The notes: generated by a model from the sequence alone, not told the origin. A stretch of 6,934 bases of DNA from Collinsella sp. (GCA_019414465.1 DXLY01000102.1:1-6934), one strand, 5' to 3'. Numbered from the stretch's first letter, positions 1 to 5,464 are shown. Program-made: numbers and translations.

Positions 1-193
1 GGTCCTCGAAGAACACCTGGTTGAGCTCGTAGTCGTAGTTCTGCCCGGTGTGCGCCAGCAGGCAGTCGAAGTGGCGGCGGCACTTCTTAATGACCTCGGA
101 CAGGCGGATGACCTCGGGGCGGGTCCCCACGATAATCAGCAGCTTCAGGCGGCCGTCGTCCTCGAATGCGATATCGGAATAGTCCTTGCCCAT
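1..193 (-). CDS. capG: UDP-N-acetylglucosamine 2-epimerase, N-terminal part (CapG/WecB family), runs off the window
   Basis: Only the first 64 codons are present; the gene continues past base 1. The frame starts MGKDYSDIAFEDDGRLK and then shows LLIIVGTRPEVIRLSEV and LAHTGQNYDYELNQVFFED, which are hallmarks of the N-terminal Rossmann domain of hydrolysing and non-hydrolysing UDP-GlcNAc 2-epimerases; GTRPE is at residues 23-27. A leader of about 17 residues precedes the first strand, slightly longer than usual. The ATG at 193-191 follows the capF stop by 4 bases, with GAGGAGG 9 bases upstream, so the start is well supported. In the Staphylococcus aureus type 5/8 capsule pathway CapG performs the last step, epimerising C2 of the CapF product to give UDP-N-acetyl-L-fucosamine. 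The capE-capF-capG order here supports that role over simple UDP-ManNAc synthesis. It is cytosolic. The C-terminal catalytic half cannot be checked. Confidence 0.9.
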   Translation of the reverse strand, partial: MGKDYSDIAFEDDGRLKLLIIVGTRPEVIRLSEVIKKCRRHFDCLLAHTGQNYDYELNQVFFED

Positions 194-197
194 GCGG

Positions 198-1415
198 CTA
201 GACCTCCTCGTAGTAGGTGTCGGGACTCTCGGGGTCGAAGGGCTCGTTGGCCCACATGACCGTCACGAGGTCCTCAGTGTCGGACAGATTGGTGATGGAG
301 TGCGTGTAGCCGGGGACCATCTCCACGGCGCGCATGTCGGAACCCGAGACGATGTACTCGTCGACGGGGAACGGGTTGCCATCGGCGTCCTCCCCCACCT
401 TCCTCAGCTTGATGGAGGCGGTACCGGAGACCACCAGGAACCTCTCCCACTTGCTCATGTGCCAGTGGTTGCCCTTGGTGATGCCGGGCCTGGACACGTT
501 GATGGAGACCTGGCCGCGCTCGGGCGTTCGCAGGAACTCGGTGAACGAGCCGCGGTCGTCGACGTTGGGCTTGAGGCCGTAGGCGAAGTGCCCCGGCTCG
601 TAGTAGGACAGGAACGTGCTCCAGAGCTTCTTGGAGAAGGAGCCGTCGGTGAGGTCGGGCACCGAGAGCGTCTCGCGGCTGTCGCGGAAGCGGCCCAGCA
701 GGTGGACGATCTCGCCCAGGGTCTTGACGTCGGTCTTAGGGACGTAGCAGAACCCGTCGCCCTCGACGCGCTCGAGGCCCTCGTAGCCGCAGCGGTGCTC
801 CTCGCCCAGCAGGGCGCCCAGCATCTCGTCCACGAGGTCGTCGATGTAGAGGAGCTCCAGCTCCACGGAGGGGTCGTTCACGGTGTAGGGGCGCCCGTTG
901 GCGATGGCGTCGCAGAAGGTGGCCACGGCGGAGTTGTAGCGCGGGCGGCACCACTTGCCGTAGAGGTTCGGGAAGCGGTAGATGAGCACGGGGGCGCCGG
1001 TCCTCTCTGAGTACCCGCGGAAGAGGCCCTCCCCGGCGAGCTTCGACTCGCCGTATACGGAGCCCTCGAAGCGGCCCGACAGGCTCGCCTGCGCGGAGCT
1101 GGAGAGCATGACGGGGCACGTGTTCCCGTGGCGCTCCAAGGTGTCCAGCAGCGTGGAGGCGAACCCGAAGTTGCCCTCCATGAACTCGGACTGGTCCTTT
1201 GGGCGGTTGACGCCGGCCAGGTTGAAGACGAAGTCGGCGCGGGAGCAGTAGTCCTCCAGCTCAGAGGGCGCCGAGTCGACGTCGTACTCCATGACCTCGA
1301 GGGGTAATAGAGCCTGGTACTTCTCGCGGCGGTCCTTGCCGTCCCTTATGTTCTTCAGCGCGCAGCAGAGGTTCCTCCCGACGAAGCCCCTGGCGCCGGT
1401 GACGAGTACGCGCAC
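198..1415 (-). CDS. capF: CapF-like bifunctional epimerase/reductase with C-terminal cupin (UDP-L-FucNAc pathway)
   Basis: The product is 405 residues. Residues 1-270 form an SDR fold: TGARGFVG (6-13) is the NAD(P)-binding glycine motif, a serine run follows at 105-107, and Y121-G-E-S-K125 is the YxxxK catalytic pair. Residues about 282-405 are a cupin with H317-W-H319, E324 and H372, a plausible metal-binding set. This two-domain layout is diagnostic of CapF: the cupin epimerises C3 of the CapE product and the SDR domain then reduces C4, giving UDP-2-acetamido-2,6-dideoxy-L-talose. S. aureus CapF is about 370 residues, so this one is a little long, with extra residues around 205-260. The GTG start at 1415 lies one base after the capE stop. 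SD support is weak (GAGG 12 bases upstream), so translation is probably coupled to capE. Family assignment is firm; the exact nucleotide sugar is inferred. Confidence 0.93.
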   Translation of the reverse strand: MRVLVTGARGFVGRNLCCALKNIRDGKDRREKYQALLPLEVMEYDVDSAPSELEDYCSRADFVFNLAGVNRPKDQSEFMEGNFGFASTLLDTLERHGNTCPVMLSSSAQASLSGRFEGSVYGESKLAGEGLFRGYSERTGAPVLIYRFPNLYGKWCRPRYNSAVATFCDAIANGRPYTVNDPSVELELLYIDDLVDEMLGALLGEEHRCGYEGLERVEGDGFCYVPKTDVKTLGEIVHLLGRFRDSRETLSVPDLTDGSFSKKLWSTFLSYYEPGHFAYGLKPNVDDRGSFTEFLRTPERGQVSINVSRPGITKGNHWHMSKWERFLVVSGTASIKLRKVGEDADGNPFPVDEYIVSGSDMRAVEMVPGYTHSITNLSDTEDLVTVMWANEPFDPESPDTYYEEV

Positions 1416-1416
1416 C

Positions 1417-2475
1417 CTACTGCACCGCCTCGTGCTCGCGGCCCTCCAGGGCCAGCTGCACGTACTCGGCGGTCTTGATCTTGGCGATGGTGCCCTCCAC
1501 GTCGAGCCTCTCGGTGTTGTGGGAGGTGTAGGACTCGTCGGCCTGGGTCTCCACCTCGCCGTCGACGACGAACTTGTCGTAGTTGAGGTCGCGCGAGTCG
1601 CAGGCCACGCGGTAGTAGCCTCCCATGTCCTCGGCGCGCAGTCGCTCCTCGCGGGTCATGAGGGTCTCGTAGAGCTTCTCGCCGTGGCGGGTGCCGATGA
1701 CCTGGGTGCCCACGCGGCCGAAGACCTCCTGGACGGCCTCGGCGAGGTCGCCGATCGTGGAGGCCGGCGCCTTCTGGATGAACAGGTCGCCGGGGTTGGC
1801 GTGCTCGAAGGCGAACTGCACCAGGTCCACGGCCTCGTCCAGGTTCATGAGGAAGCGGGTCATGTTGGGGTCGGTGACGGTGAGCGGCTCGCCCTTGCGG
1901 ATGCGGTCGATGAACAGCGGGATGACCGAGCCGCGCGAGCACATGACGTTGCCGTAGCGGGTGCAGCAGATGGTGGTGCGTCCTGCGCCGTTGCGGGCGT
2001 TGGCGTAGATGATGGACTCCATCATGGCCTTGGACTTGCCCATGGCGTTGATGGGGTAGGCCGCCTTGTCGGTGGACAGGCACACGACGCGGTCGACGCC
2101 CTCCTCGATGGCGGCGTGCAGGACGTTGTCCGTTCCGATGACGTTGGTGCGCACGGCCTCCATGGGGAAGAACTCGCAGGAGGGCACCTGCTTCAGGGCG
2201 GCGGCGTGGAAGATGTAGTCCACGCCGTGCATGGCGTCGCGCACGCTCTGGGCGTTGCGGACGTCGCCGATGAAGAAGCGCACCTTGGAGGCGAGCTCCG
2301 GGGACTTCTCCTGCAGGCGGTGGCGCATGTCGTCCTGCTTCTTCTCGTCGCGCGAGAAGATACGGATCTCGGCCAGGTCGGTGTTCATGAAGTGCTTGAG
2401 CACGGTGTTACCGAACGAGCCAGTGCCGCCCGTAATCATCAGGGTCTTGTCTTTAAAGGTGGTCGAATCGTTCAT
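1417..2475 (-). CDS. capE: UDP-GlcNAc 4,6-dehydratase/5-epimerase, CapE/FnlA type
   Basis: The 352-residue SDR enzyme has ITGGTGSFGN at 14-23 (dinucleotide binding), SRDEKKQDDM at 41-50, FHAAALKQVPSCEFFP at 89-104, LSTDKAAYPINAMGKSK at 133-149 and a C-terminal YTSHNTERL (316-324). The catalytic tyrosine of ordinary SDRs is replaced by methionine (M145-G-K-S-K149), as in S. aureus CapE, and the T135-D136-K137 set is intact. This separates it from the larger membrane-bound CapD-type dehydratases. It turns UDP-GlcNAc into UDP-2-acetamido-2,6-dideoxy-beta-L-arabino-4-hexulose, the entry step to UDP-L-FucNAc. The ATG (2475-2473) directly follows the stop of the wecG-like gene, and AAGGAAGG at 2490-2483 is spaced 7 bases away. 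The gene is very GC-rich (45 of 60 bases in row 1681-1740), unlike the gene upstream. An open antisense frame of more than 400 codons is a by-product of this GC content. Confidence 0.95.
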   Translation of the reverse strand: MNDSTTFKDKTLMITGGTGSFGNTVLKHFMNTDLAEIRIFSRDEKKQDDMRHRLQEKSPELASKVRFFIGDVRNAQSVRDAMHGVDYIFHAAALKQVPSCEFFPMEAVRTNVIGTDNVLHAAIEEGVDRVVCLSTDKAAYPINAMGKSKAMMESIIYANARNGAGRTTICCTRYGNVMCSRGSVIPLFIDRIRKGEPLTVTDPNMTRFLMNLDEAVDLVQFAFEHANPGDLFIQKAPASTIGDLAEAVQEVFGRVGTQVIGTRHGEKLYETLMTREERLRAEDMGGYYRVACDSRDLNYDKFVVDGEVETQADESYTSHNTERLDVEGTIAKIKTAEYVQLALEGREHEAVQ

Positions 2476-3252
2476 CTATTTGCCTTCCTTACGTTTGGCT
2501 TTTGTAAACTGGTAAAAGAGAAATTTCGTATTAGTTACGAGGTATCGTTTGAAAAGCCGCTTCGGCTCTTGAATAAGTCTGTATAGCCACTCGAGACTCA
2601 GGTTTTGCATCCACATCGGCGCCTCTGGCACCACGCCGGCGAGAACGTTGAACGCTCCGCCAACACCGATCATCAACGGTTGTGGCCCTCCCTTGAGCTC
2701 GTGCATAAGAACTTCTTGACGGGGCGCGCCAAGAGCAATCCATGCGAAGTCTGCATCCGAATCAGCGATACGTCGCGAAAGGTCTCGCTTCTCGCTGTCG
2801 GAGAGCGGTCGGAAAACCGAAGGCTCCATGCCAGCGATTTCCAGGCCTGGATATTCCTCTTGAAGTGAATTTTTAAGAGCGTCGAGATTCTTCTGCTCGT
2901 TACCGTAGAAGTAATGGCTCCATCCTTGCTGCAAGGAAATATTGAATATCTCTCGCATCAGATCGGGTCCAGTTACACGCCCCATAGACTCTATTGTTTT
3001 ACGTCCGACGACAGATAAAGGCTTGCCGTCGGGAACGGACATGAGGGAGTCAGCTTGGCAGGCCCAATAGGAAGGGTCGTCATGGGCCATAACCGAGGTA
3101 TGAGCATTGGAAACGCAAATATATTCGCCATGTAGCTCATCTATATGGCGAGTGAGAAACTCGACACACTCAGACATATTGGTTCCCGTGATCGGAACAT
3201 CGATTACGGGAACGCGCTTGAGCTCAACGAATTTAGAATAGTCCTGAAGCAT
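2476..3252 (-). CDS. WecG/TagA/CpsF family glycosyltransferase (GT26)
   Basis: The product is 258 residues from the ATG at 3252, about the family norm. Visible family motifs are VSNAHTSVMAHDDP (47-60), P74-D75-G76-K-P with the conserved aspartate, GRVTGPDLM (91-99), YFYGN (114-118), ALGAPRQE (173-180) and GVGGAFNVLAG (196-206). These are followed by the basic C-terminal appendage APMWMQNLSLEWLYRLIQEP (211-230) and KRLFKRYL, which in TagA closes the active site and binds membrane. Family members add the second sugar (ManNAc, ManNAcA or similar) to an undecaprenyl-diphosphate-linked first sugar on the inner membrane face. That fits the initiating transferase just upstream, whose TAA overlaps this ATG as TAATG. 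AAGGG at 3266-3262 is 9 bases from the ATG; an in-frame GTG at 3258 would be only 3 bases from it, so the ATG is preferred. Base composition is much lower in GC than capE. Donor and acceptor cannot be told from sequence. Confidence 0.92.
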   Translation of the reverse strand: MLQDYSKFVELKRVPVIDVPITGTNMSECVEFLTRHIDELHGEYICVSNAHTSVMAHDDPSYWACQADSLMSVPDGKPLSVVGRKTIESMGRVTGPDLMREIFNISLQQGWSHYFYGNEQKNLDALKNSLQEEYPGLEIAGMEPSVFRPLSDSEKRDLSRRIADSDADFAWIALGAPRQEVLMHELKGGPQPLMIGVGGAFNVLAGVVPEAPMWMQNLSLEWLYRLIQEPKRLFKRYLVTNTKFLFYQFTKAKRKEGK

Positions 3253-4016
3253 TAGCACGCACCCTTACCGGTGATGACCTCGATCACCGTGAGGACAACG
3301 ATCTTGAGGTCGGTAAAAATGCCCCGGTTGGCGATGTACTCCAGGTCTCGGCGTACCATGCCGTCGAACCCGGTCGAGTTGCGCTCCGTCACCTGCCACC
3401 AGCCGGTGATCCCGGGCTTGACGGCCAGGCGCTGCAGGTCGAACTCGGTGTACTCCGCGACCTCGTTGGGCAGCGGCGGCCGCGGGCCAACGACGGACAT
3501 CTGCCCCAGGAACACGTTGAGGAACTGCGGGAACTCGTCGATGGAGTGCTTACGGATGAACCTACCGATCTTGGTGACGCGAGGGTCCTCCTTCATCTTG
3601 AACATGGCGCCTGCGATCTCGTTCTGCCCCTTGAGCTCGGCGAGGCGCTCGTCAGCGTCCTTGTACATGCTGCGGAACTTCCACATGCGGAAGGTGGACA
3701 GGCTGCCGTCGGGGCGGGTCTGTCCCACTCGGATCTGGCTGTAGAAGGGGTTGCCCTCACTCTCTAGGCGGATGGCCGCGGCAAGCACCAGGCTGGGTAC
3801 GGCGATGACAGCCAGCACGCAGCCGCTGAACACGATGTCAAAGGTGCGCTTAACGGCGCGGTAGGCCAGGCGCGAACGATCCCAGTCCATGATGGACTGC
3901 ATGGCCGTGTAGCGGCCGGCGCCCTCACGCCGGTCCATGGCCTGAGCAATGAGCGCCGCCCCCGCGGGCGCATCCGTTACTAATTGAGTTTTATCTGACA
4001 CGTTCTCTTCCAACAC
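3252..4016 (-). CDS. monotopic phosphoglycosyl transferase (bacterial sugar transferase), initiating enzyme of polysaccharide assembly
   Basis: The product is 254 residues. The sequence shows an N-terminal cytosolic extension (1-50), YRAVKRTFDIVFSG followed by a hydrophobic segment at about 61-83 (the re-entrant membrane helix), WKFRSM (112-117), DPRVTKIGRFIRKHSIDEFP (144-163), SVVGPRP (174-180) and VKPGITGWWQV (199-209). The D160-E161 pair is the catalytic Asp-Glu dyad of the PglC/WbaP superfamily. The long multi-pass N-terminal domain of WbaP-type enzymes is absent, so this is a short PglC/WcaJ-catalytic-domain form. It transfers a sugar 1-phosphate (HexNAc or hexose) from a UDP-sugar to undecaprenyl phosphate. 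The start is uncertain: GTG 4016 has GGGGA 4 bases upstream inside a hairpin, while in-frame GTG 4001 has GGAAGAG just upstream. The gene lies 51 bases after the NusG-paralogue stop and overlaps the next gene by one base. The sugar donor is not predictable here. Confidence 0.93.
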   Translation of the reverse strand: MLEENVSDKTQLVTDAPAGAALIAQAMDRREGAGRYTAMQSIMDWDRSRLAYRAVKRTFDIVFSGCVLAVIAVPSLVLAAAIRLESEGNPFYSQIRVGQTRPDGSLSTFRMWKFRSMYKDADERLAELKGQNEIAGAMFKMKEDPRVTKIGRFIRKHSIDEFPQFLNVFLGQMSVVGPRPPLPNEVAEYTEFDLQRLAVKPGITGWWQVTERNSTGFDGMVRRDLEYIANRGIFTDLKIVVLTVIEVITGKGAC

Positions 4017-4020
4017 TTTG

Positions 4021-4035
4021 TCCCCAGGTCGGGGA
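4021..4035 (-). promoter_or_regulatory. hairpin covering the Shine-Dalgarno of the sugar transferase gene
   Basis: On the minus strand TCCCC-GACCT-GGGGA forms a perfect 5-bp GC-rich stem with a 5-base loop. Its 3' arm, GGGGA, is the only Shine-Dalgarno-like sequence for GTG 4016. There is no T-run after it, so it is not a typical intrinsic terminator. It could reduce initiation at 4016, leaving GTG 4001 (with GGAAGAG) as the working start, or it may be chance. The pairing is seen directly; any regulatory role is inference. Confidence 0.35.
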
Positions 4036-4067
4036 TCCTCCCTGTTCTGTGTAGCGGTCGCCAGCAG

Positions 4068-4613
4068 CTAGGCGATCGCCTTTTTGAGGTTGCGCATGAC
4101 GCGCTGCTCGTTTGAAAGCACTGCAAGGCCAACGCGGGTGGTTACGCGTCGGCCGCACAGGTTGAGCTCCAAATAAGCAGTGCTCTTGCGTCTGTTAATG
4201 GTTTTGATAAGGCCTTCGTGGCCCAGCAGCGGACCTGCCGTCACTACGACCTGGTCGCCGTCTTTTAAGGCCTCGCTCATGGGCACTACGCGGTCTCCCC
4301 TATTAGTGAAACTGCCAATGAGCTGGACCTCTTCTTTTGCCAGCGGCACAAACTGACCGTCCTGGGCAATCACCCGGGCAAAGTCGTCCATGCGCAGCAG
4401 ATACTGTTGCACGGTACGGGGATCTGCCGTATCGCAGATAAGATAACCGGGAAAGAGCGGCTTGGTCGTATCGACCCATTCGCCGTGAACTTTAATCTCG
4501 GTTTGAAATTGGGGATAAAAGAGCTCCTGCATGGCGCTCGCCGGCACCATGCGCTCGATGCGCTCTCGCATTACGTCTTCGCGACCGTTAATGACCTGGA
4601 TCACATACCACAC
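4068..4613 (-). CDS. specialised NusG paralogue, transcription antiterminator (LoaP/RfaH type)
   Basis: The product is 181 residues from GTG 4613. The start WYVIQVINGRED (2-13), LFYPQ (31-35), W47 and KPLFPGYLI (51-59) mark the NusG N-terminal domain (about 1-100) that binds the RNA polymerase clamp. VVVTAGPLLGHEGLIKTINR (122-141) is the KOW motif of the C-terminal domain. Housekeeping NusG is usually next to secE and rplK; this copy instead heads a polysaccharide operon, the standard place for specialised paralogues (RfaH, UpxY, LoaP). It probably promotes read-through of the downstream cap genes. In-frame GTGs also occur at 4622 and 4619, but AAGGGG at 4628-4623 touches or nearly touches them and is 9 bases from GTG 4613. 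That start also gives the family-typical M-W-Y beginning. GC is moderate (32 of 60 in row 4141-4200). Calling it LoaP specifically is inference; the NusG family call is firm. Confidence 0.9.
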   Translation of the reverse strand: MWYVIQVINGREDVMRERIERMVPASAMQELFYPQFQTEIKVHGEWVDTTKPLFPGYLICDTADPRTVQQYLLRMDDFARVIAQDGQFVPLAKEEVQLIGSFTNRGDRVVPMSEALKDGDQVVVTAGPLLGHEGLIKTINRRKSTAYLELNLCGRRVTTRVGLAVLSNEQRVMRNLKKAIA

Positions 4614-4664
4614 GAGCACCACCCCCTTGCTGTCTTACGTGTGGCTCACGAGGTTTGTGTATGG

Positions 4665-4690
4665 CTTCGCCAGGGCGCTTGTGCGCGAAG
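4665..4690 (-). repeat. inverted repeat / hairpin just upstream of the NusG-paralogue start
   Basis: Minus-strand CTTCGC (4690-4685) and GCGAAG (4670-4665) can pair as a 6-bp stem around a 14-base GC-rich loop. It lies about 50-75 bases before GTG 4613, so it would be in the messenger. No T-run follows. It may be a structural element of the leader or chance. Confidence 0.3.
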
Positions 4691-4933
4691 GCGCTCCATA
4701 TTCAAACCCTGAGCCCAGTTAGACAAGCACGTGGCTCTGCCCCACCGTGAACGGTATGTATAAGTGCAGTTGCTAGAGACGCGGACTTGTATCGCAAAAT
4801 GAACGCGTCTCCAGCTGGCTGCGTGCGGCCCAGTCAAGCGGGTACAAAACTGGAACGCACGCAAACAGCTGCAGTACAGCTACGCTTTAGCATGCAAACA
4901 ACAGCTATTTACACCAACGAATTAAATCGATGC

Positions 4934-4955
4934 AAAAAACAAAGTCGCATGACTT
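4934..4955 (-). terminator. weak intrinsic terminator-like hairpin in the leader of the polysaccharide operon
   Basis: On the minus strand AAGTC (4955-4951), loop ATGC, and GACTT (4946-4942) form a 5-bp stem, extendable by one G-U pair. It runs straight into the T-rich tract TTTGTTTTTT (4943-4934). The stem is short and AT-rich for an efficient terminator, but position and orientation are right for a leaky terminator ahead of an operon with its own antiterminator. If transcription starts below 4934 it has no such role. Confidence 0.35.
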
Positions 4956-4962
4956 CTTTATT

Positions 4963-4984
4963 GGAGCTCGTGGTGTTTCTGGCA
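4963..4984. repeat. direct repeat, copy A (leader)
   Basis: This 22-base stretch matches 5325-5345 in the same orientation at 19 of 22 aligned columns (two mismatches, one gap). The shared core is CGTGGTGTTT followed by TGGCA. The two copies are 362 bases apart. The origin is unknown; a decayed duplication is one option. Confidence 0.5.
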
Positions 4985-4988
4985 CCGC

Positions 4989-5064
4989 CGTTACGGCCGG
5001 ATGCTGATCGACCCTGTGCTTTGTGACTTACTAGAGCCGTGAGCACAGTTGAACTCATGTAACG
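4989..5064 (-). repeat. nested inverted repeats, potential large folded RNA element
   Basis: Outer arms CGTTAC (5064-5059, minus) and GTAACG (4994-4989) are perfect 6-base complements exactly 76 bases end to end. Inside them CTGTGCT (5048-5042) and AGCACAG (5020-5014) form a perfect 7-bp stem around a 21-base loop. The left outer arm also overlaps a small palindrome, TAACGTTA, which makes part of the pairing less surprising. The unpaired parts carry tRNA-like words (AGTTCAACTGTG and CAGGGTCGATC), but a proper T-stem cannot be formed, so it is not called as a tRNA. Confidence 0.4.
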
Positions 5065-5228
5065 TTATGTATCCTAGCACAAGCTGTTAGCGAAACTGAT
5101 TTGGGCTGCGTTGGACAACATATCGTTCATTTGACGTGCTTAAGGGGGTTGTTTTGGAATGTTGTTCACGTTGGCGCAGGTTATTGGGGTGCAAGCGGTG
5201 ATTAGAGACGTTCCTGAAGCCCGAAATG

Positions 5229-5268
5229 ACCAGCAAGGCGTGCTGGTAATCGCGTTTGTCTAACAAAC
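5229..5268 (-). repeat. two tandem hairpins
   Basis: On the minus strand GTTTGT-TAG-ACAAAC (5268-5254, 6-bp stem) is followed 6 bases later by ACCAGCA-CGCCT-TGCTGGT (5247-5229, 7-bp perfect stem, 5-base loop). Neither is followed by a T-run, so they are not typical terminators. They could be RNA structures in a long leader, DNA-binding palindromes, or no function. Confidence 0.4.
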
Positions 5269-5324
5269 TATGCACAGACATGGGAAATTAATTGTGCAAC
5301 TTTTTGTTGGCGTAGGTGGGGTTT

Positions 5325-5345
5325 GCAGCGCGTGGTGTTTTGGCA
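5325..5345. repeat. direct repeat, copy B (next to the tRNA-Ala terminator)
   Basis: This is the partner of 4963-4984, with 19 of 22 aligned columns identical. It ends 3 bases before the T-run of the tRNA terminator as read on the minus strand. Confidence 0.5.
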
Positions 5346-5347
5346 TG

Positions 5348-5378
5348 AAAAAAGGCCTTCGGGATACCGAAAGCCTTT
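5348..5378 (-). terminator. intrinsic terminator of the tRNA-Ala gene
   Basis: On the minus strand, 10 bases after the encoded CCA, AAAGGCTTTCGG (5378-5367), loop TATC, and CCGAAGGCCTTT (5362-5351) form a 12-bp stem with a single wobble pair. It is followed by further Ts, giving a run of six (5353-5348). This is a textbook Rho-independent terminator in the tRNA direction. It should also insulate the region below from HAD-thiN-tRNA transcription. Confidence 0.93.
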
Positions 5379-5388
5379 ACATTCACGA

Positions 5389-5464
5389 TGGTGGAGACGA
5401 GGGGGATCGAACCCCTGACCTCTTGACTGCCAGTCAAGCGCTCTCCCAGCTGAGCTACGCCCCC
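5389..5464 (-). tRNA. tRNA-Ala, anticodon GGC
   Basis: The 76-base gene folds as a full cloverleaf: acceptor GGGGGCG/CGTCTCC (5464-5458 with 5399-5393), D-arm GCTC-AGCTGGGA-GAGC, anticodon arm CTTGA-CTGGCAG-TCAAG, variable loop AGGTC, and T-arm AGGGG-TTCGATC-CCCCT. These are followed by discriminator A and an encoded CCA (5391-5389). The anticodon GGC reads alanine GCC/GCU codons. The acceptor has the G3-U70 wobble pair, the classic alanine identity element, which agrees with the anticodon. A promoter lies immediately upstream and a strong terminator immediately downstream, so it is a single-gene unit. Confidence 0.98.

Larger units (their letters stand above)
4629..5347 (-). other. gene-free, structured region upstream of the polysaccharide operon (candidate leader)
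   Basis: About 720 bases lie between the tRNA-Ala terminator and the NusG-paralogue ribosome binding site. Short open frames here (minus 4646-4864 and 5087-5281, plus 4787-5026) have no recognisable motif, poor composition and no clear ribosome binding sites. The region holds hairpins at 5254-5268, 5229-5247, 4867-4881 and 4665-4690, nested inverted repeats at 4989-5064, a terminator-like hairpin at 4934-4955 and a direct repeat at 4963-4984/5325-5345. No -35/-10 pair of good quality was found on the minus strand. TTTAAT at 4926-4921 is a fair -10 but lacks a -35, and TTGTCT...GAATAT near 4725-4698 is weak. How much of this is transcribed is unknown. Confidence 0.6.

Noticed and set aside
186..1010. 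A 274-codon open frame on the plus strand, antisense to capF
   Set aside because: It has the same antisense shadow pattern, and capF has clear catalytic motifs and operon spacing on the minus strand.
1291..2586. A 431-codon open frame on the plus strand, antisense to capE
   Set aside because: Its translation is low-complexity (V, G, L, H, A-rich) with no family motif. It is explained by the third-position GC of capE on the other strand.
4695..4730. A possible operon promoter, TTGTCT with GAATAT at 17-base spacing on the minus strand
   Set aside because: Only 4 of 6 and 3 of 6 matches to consensus, no better than other chance pairs in this AT-richer region; mentioned only as a weak option.
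4989..5064. A second tRNA gene
   Set aside because: D-arm-like and T-loop-like words are present, but there is no proper T-stem or anticodon arm, so it is reported only as a structured repeat and a possible remnant.
4646..5281. Small open frames (minus 4646-4864, minus 5087-5281, plus 4787-5026) in the gene-free region
   Set aside because: They show no convincing ribosome binding site, recognisable motif or natural-looking composition, and overlapping inverted repeats explain the region better.
4614..5347. An ops/JUMPstart element (GGCGGTAGC-like) for an RfaH-type mechanism
   Set aside because: The nearest minus-strand word is GGCGGTGCC near 4981-4989, which lacks the conserved core, so it was not called.
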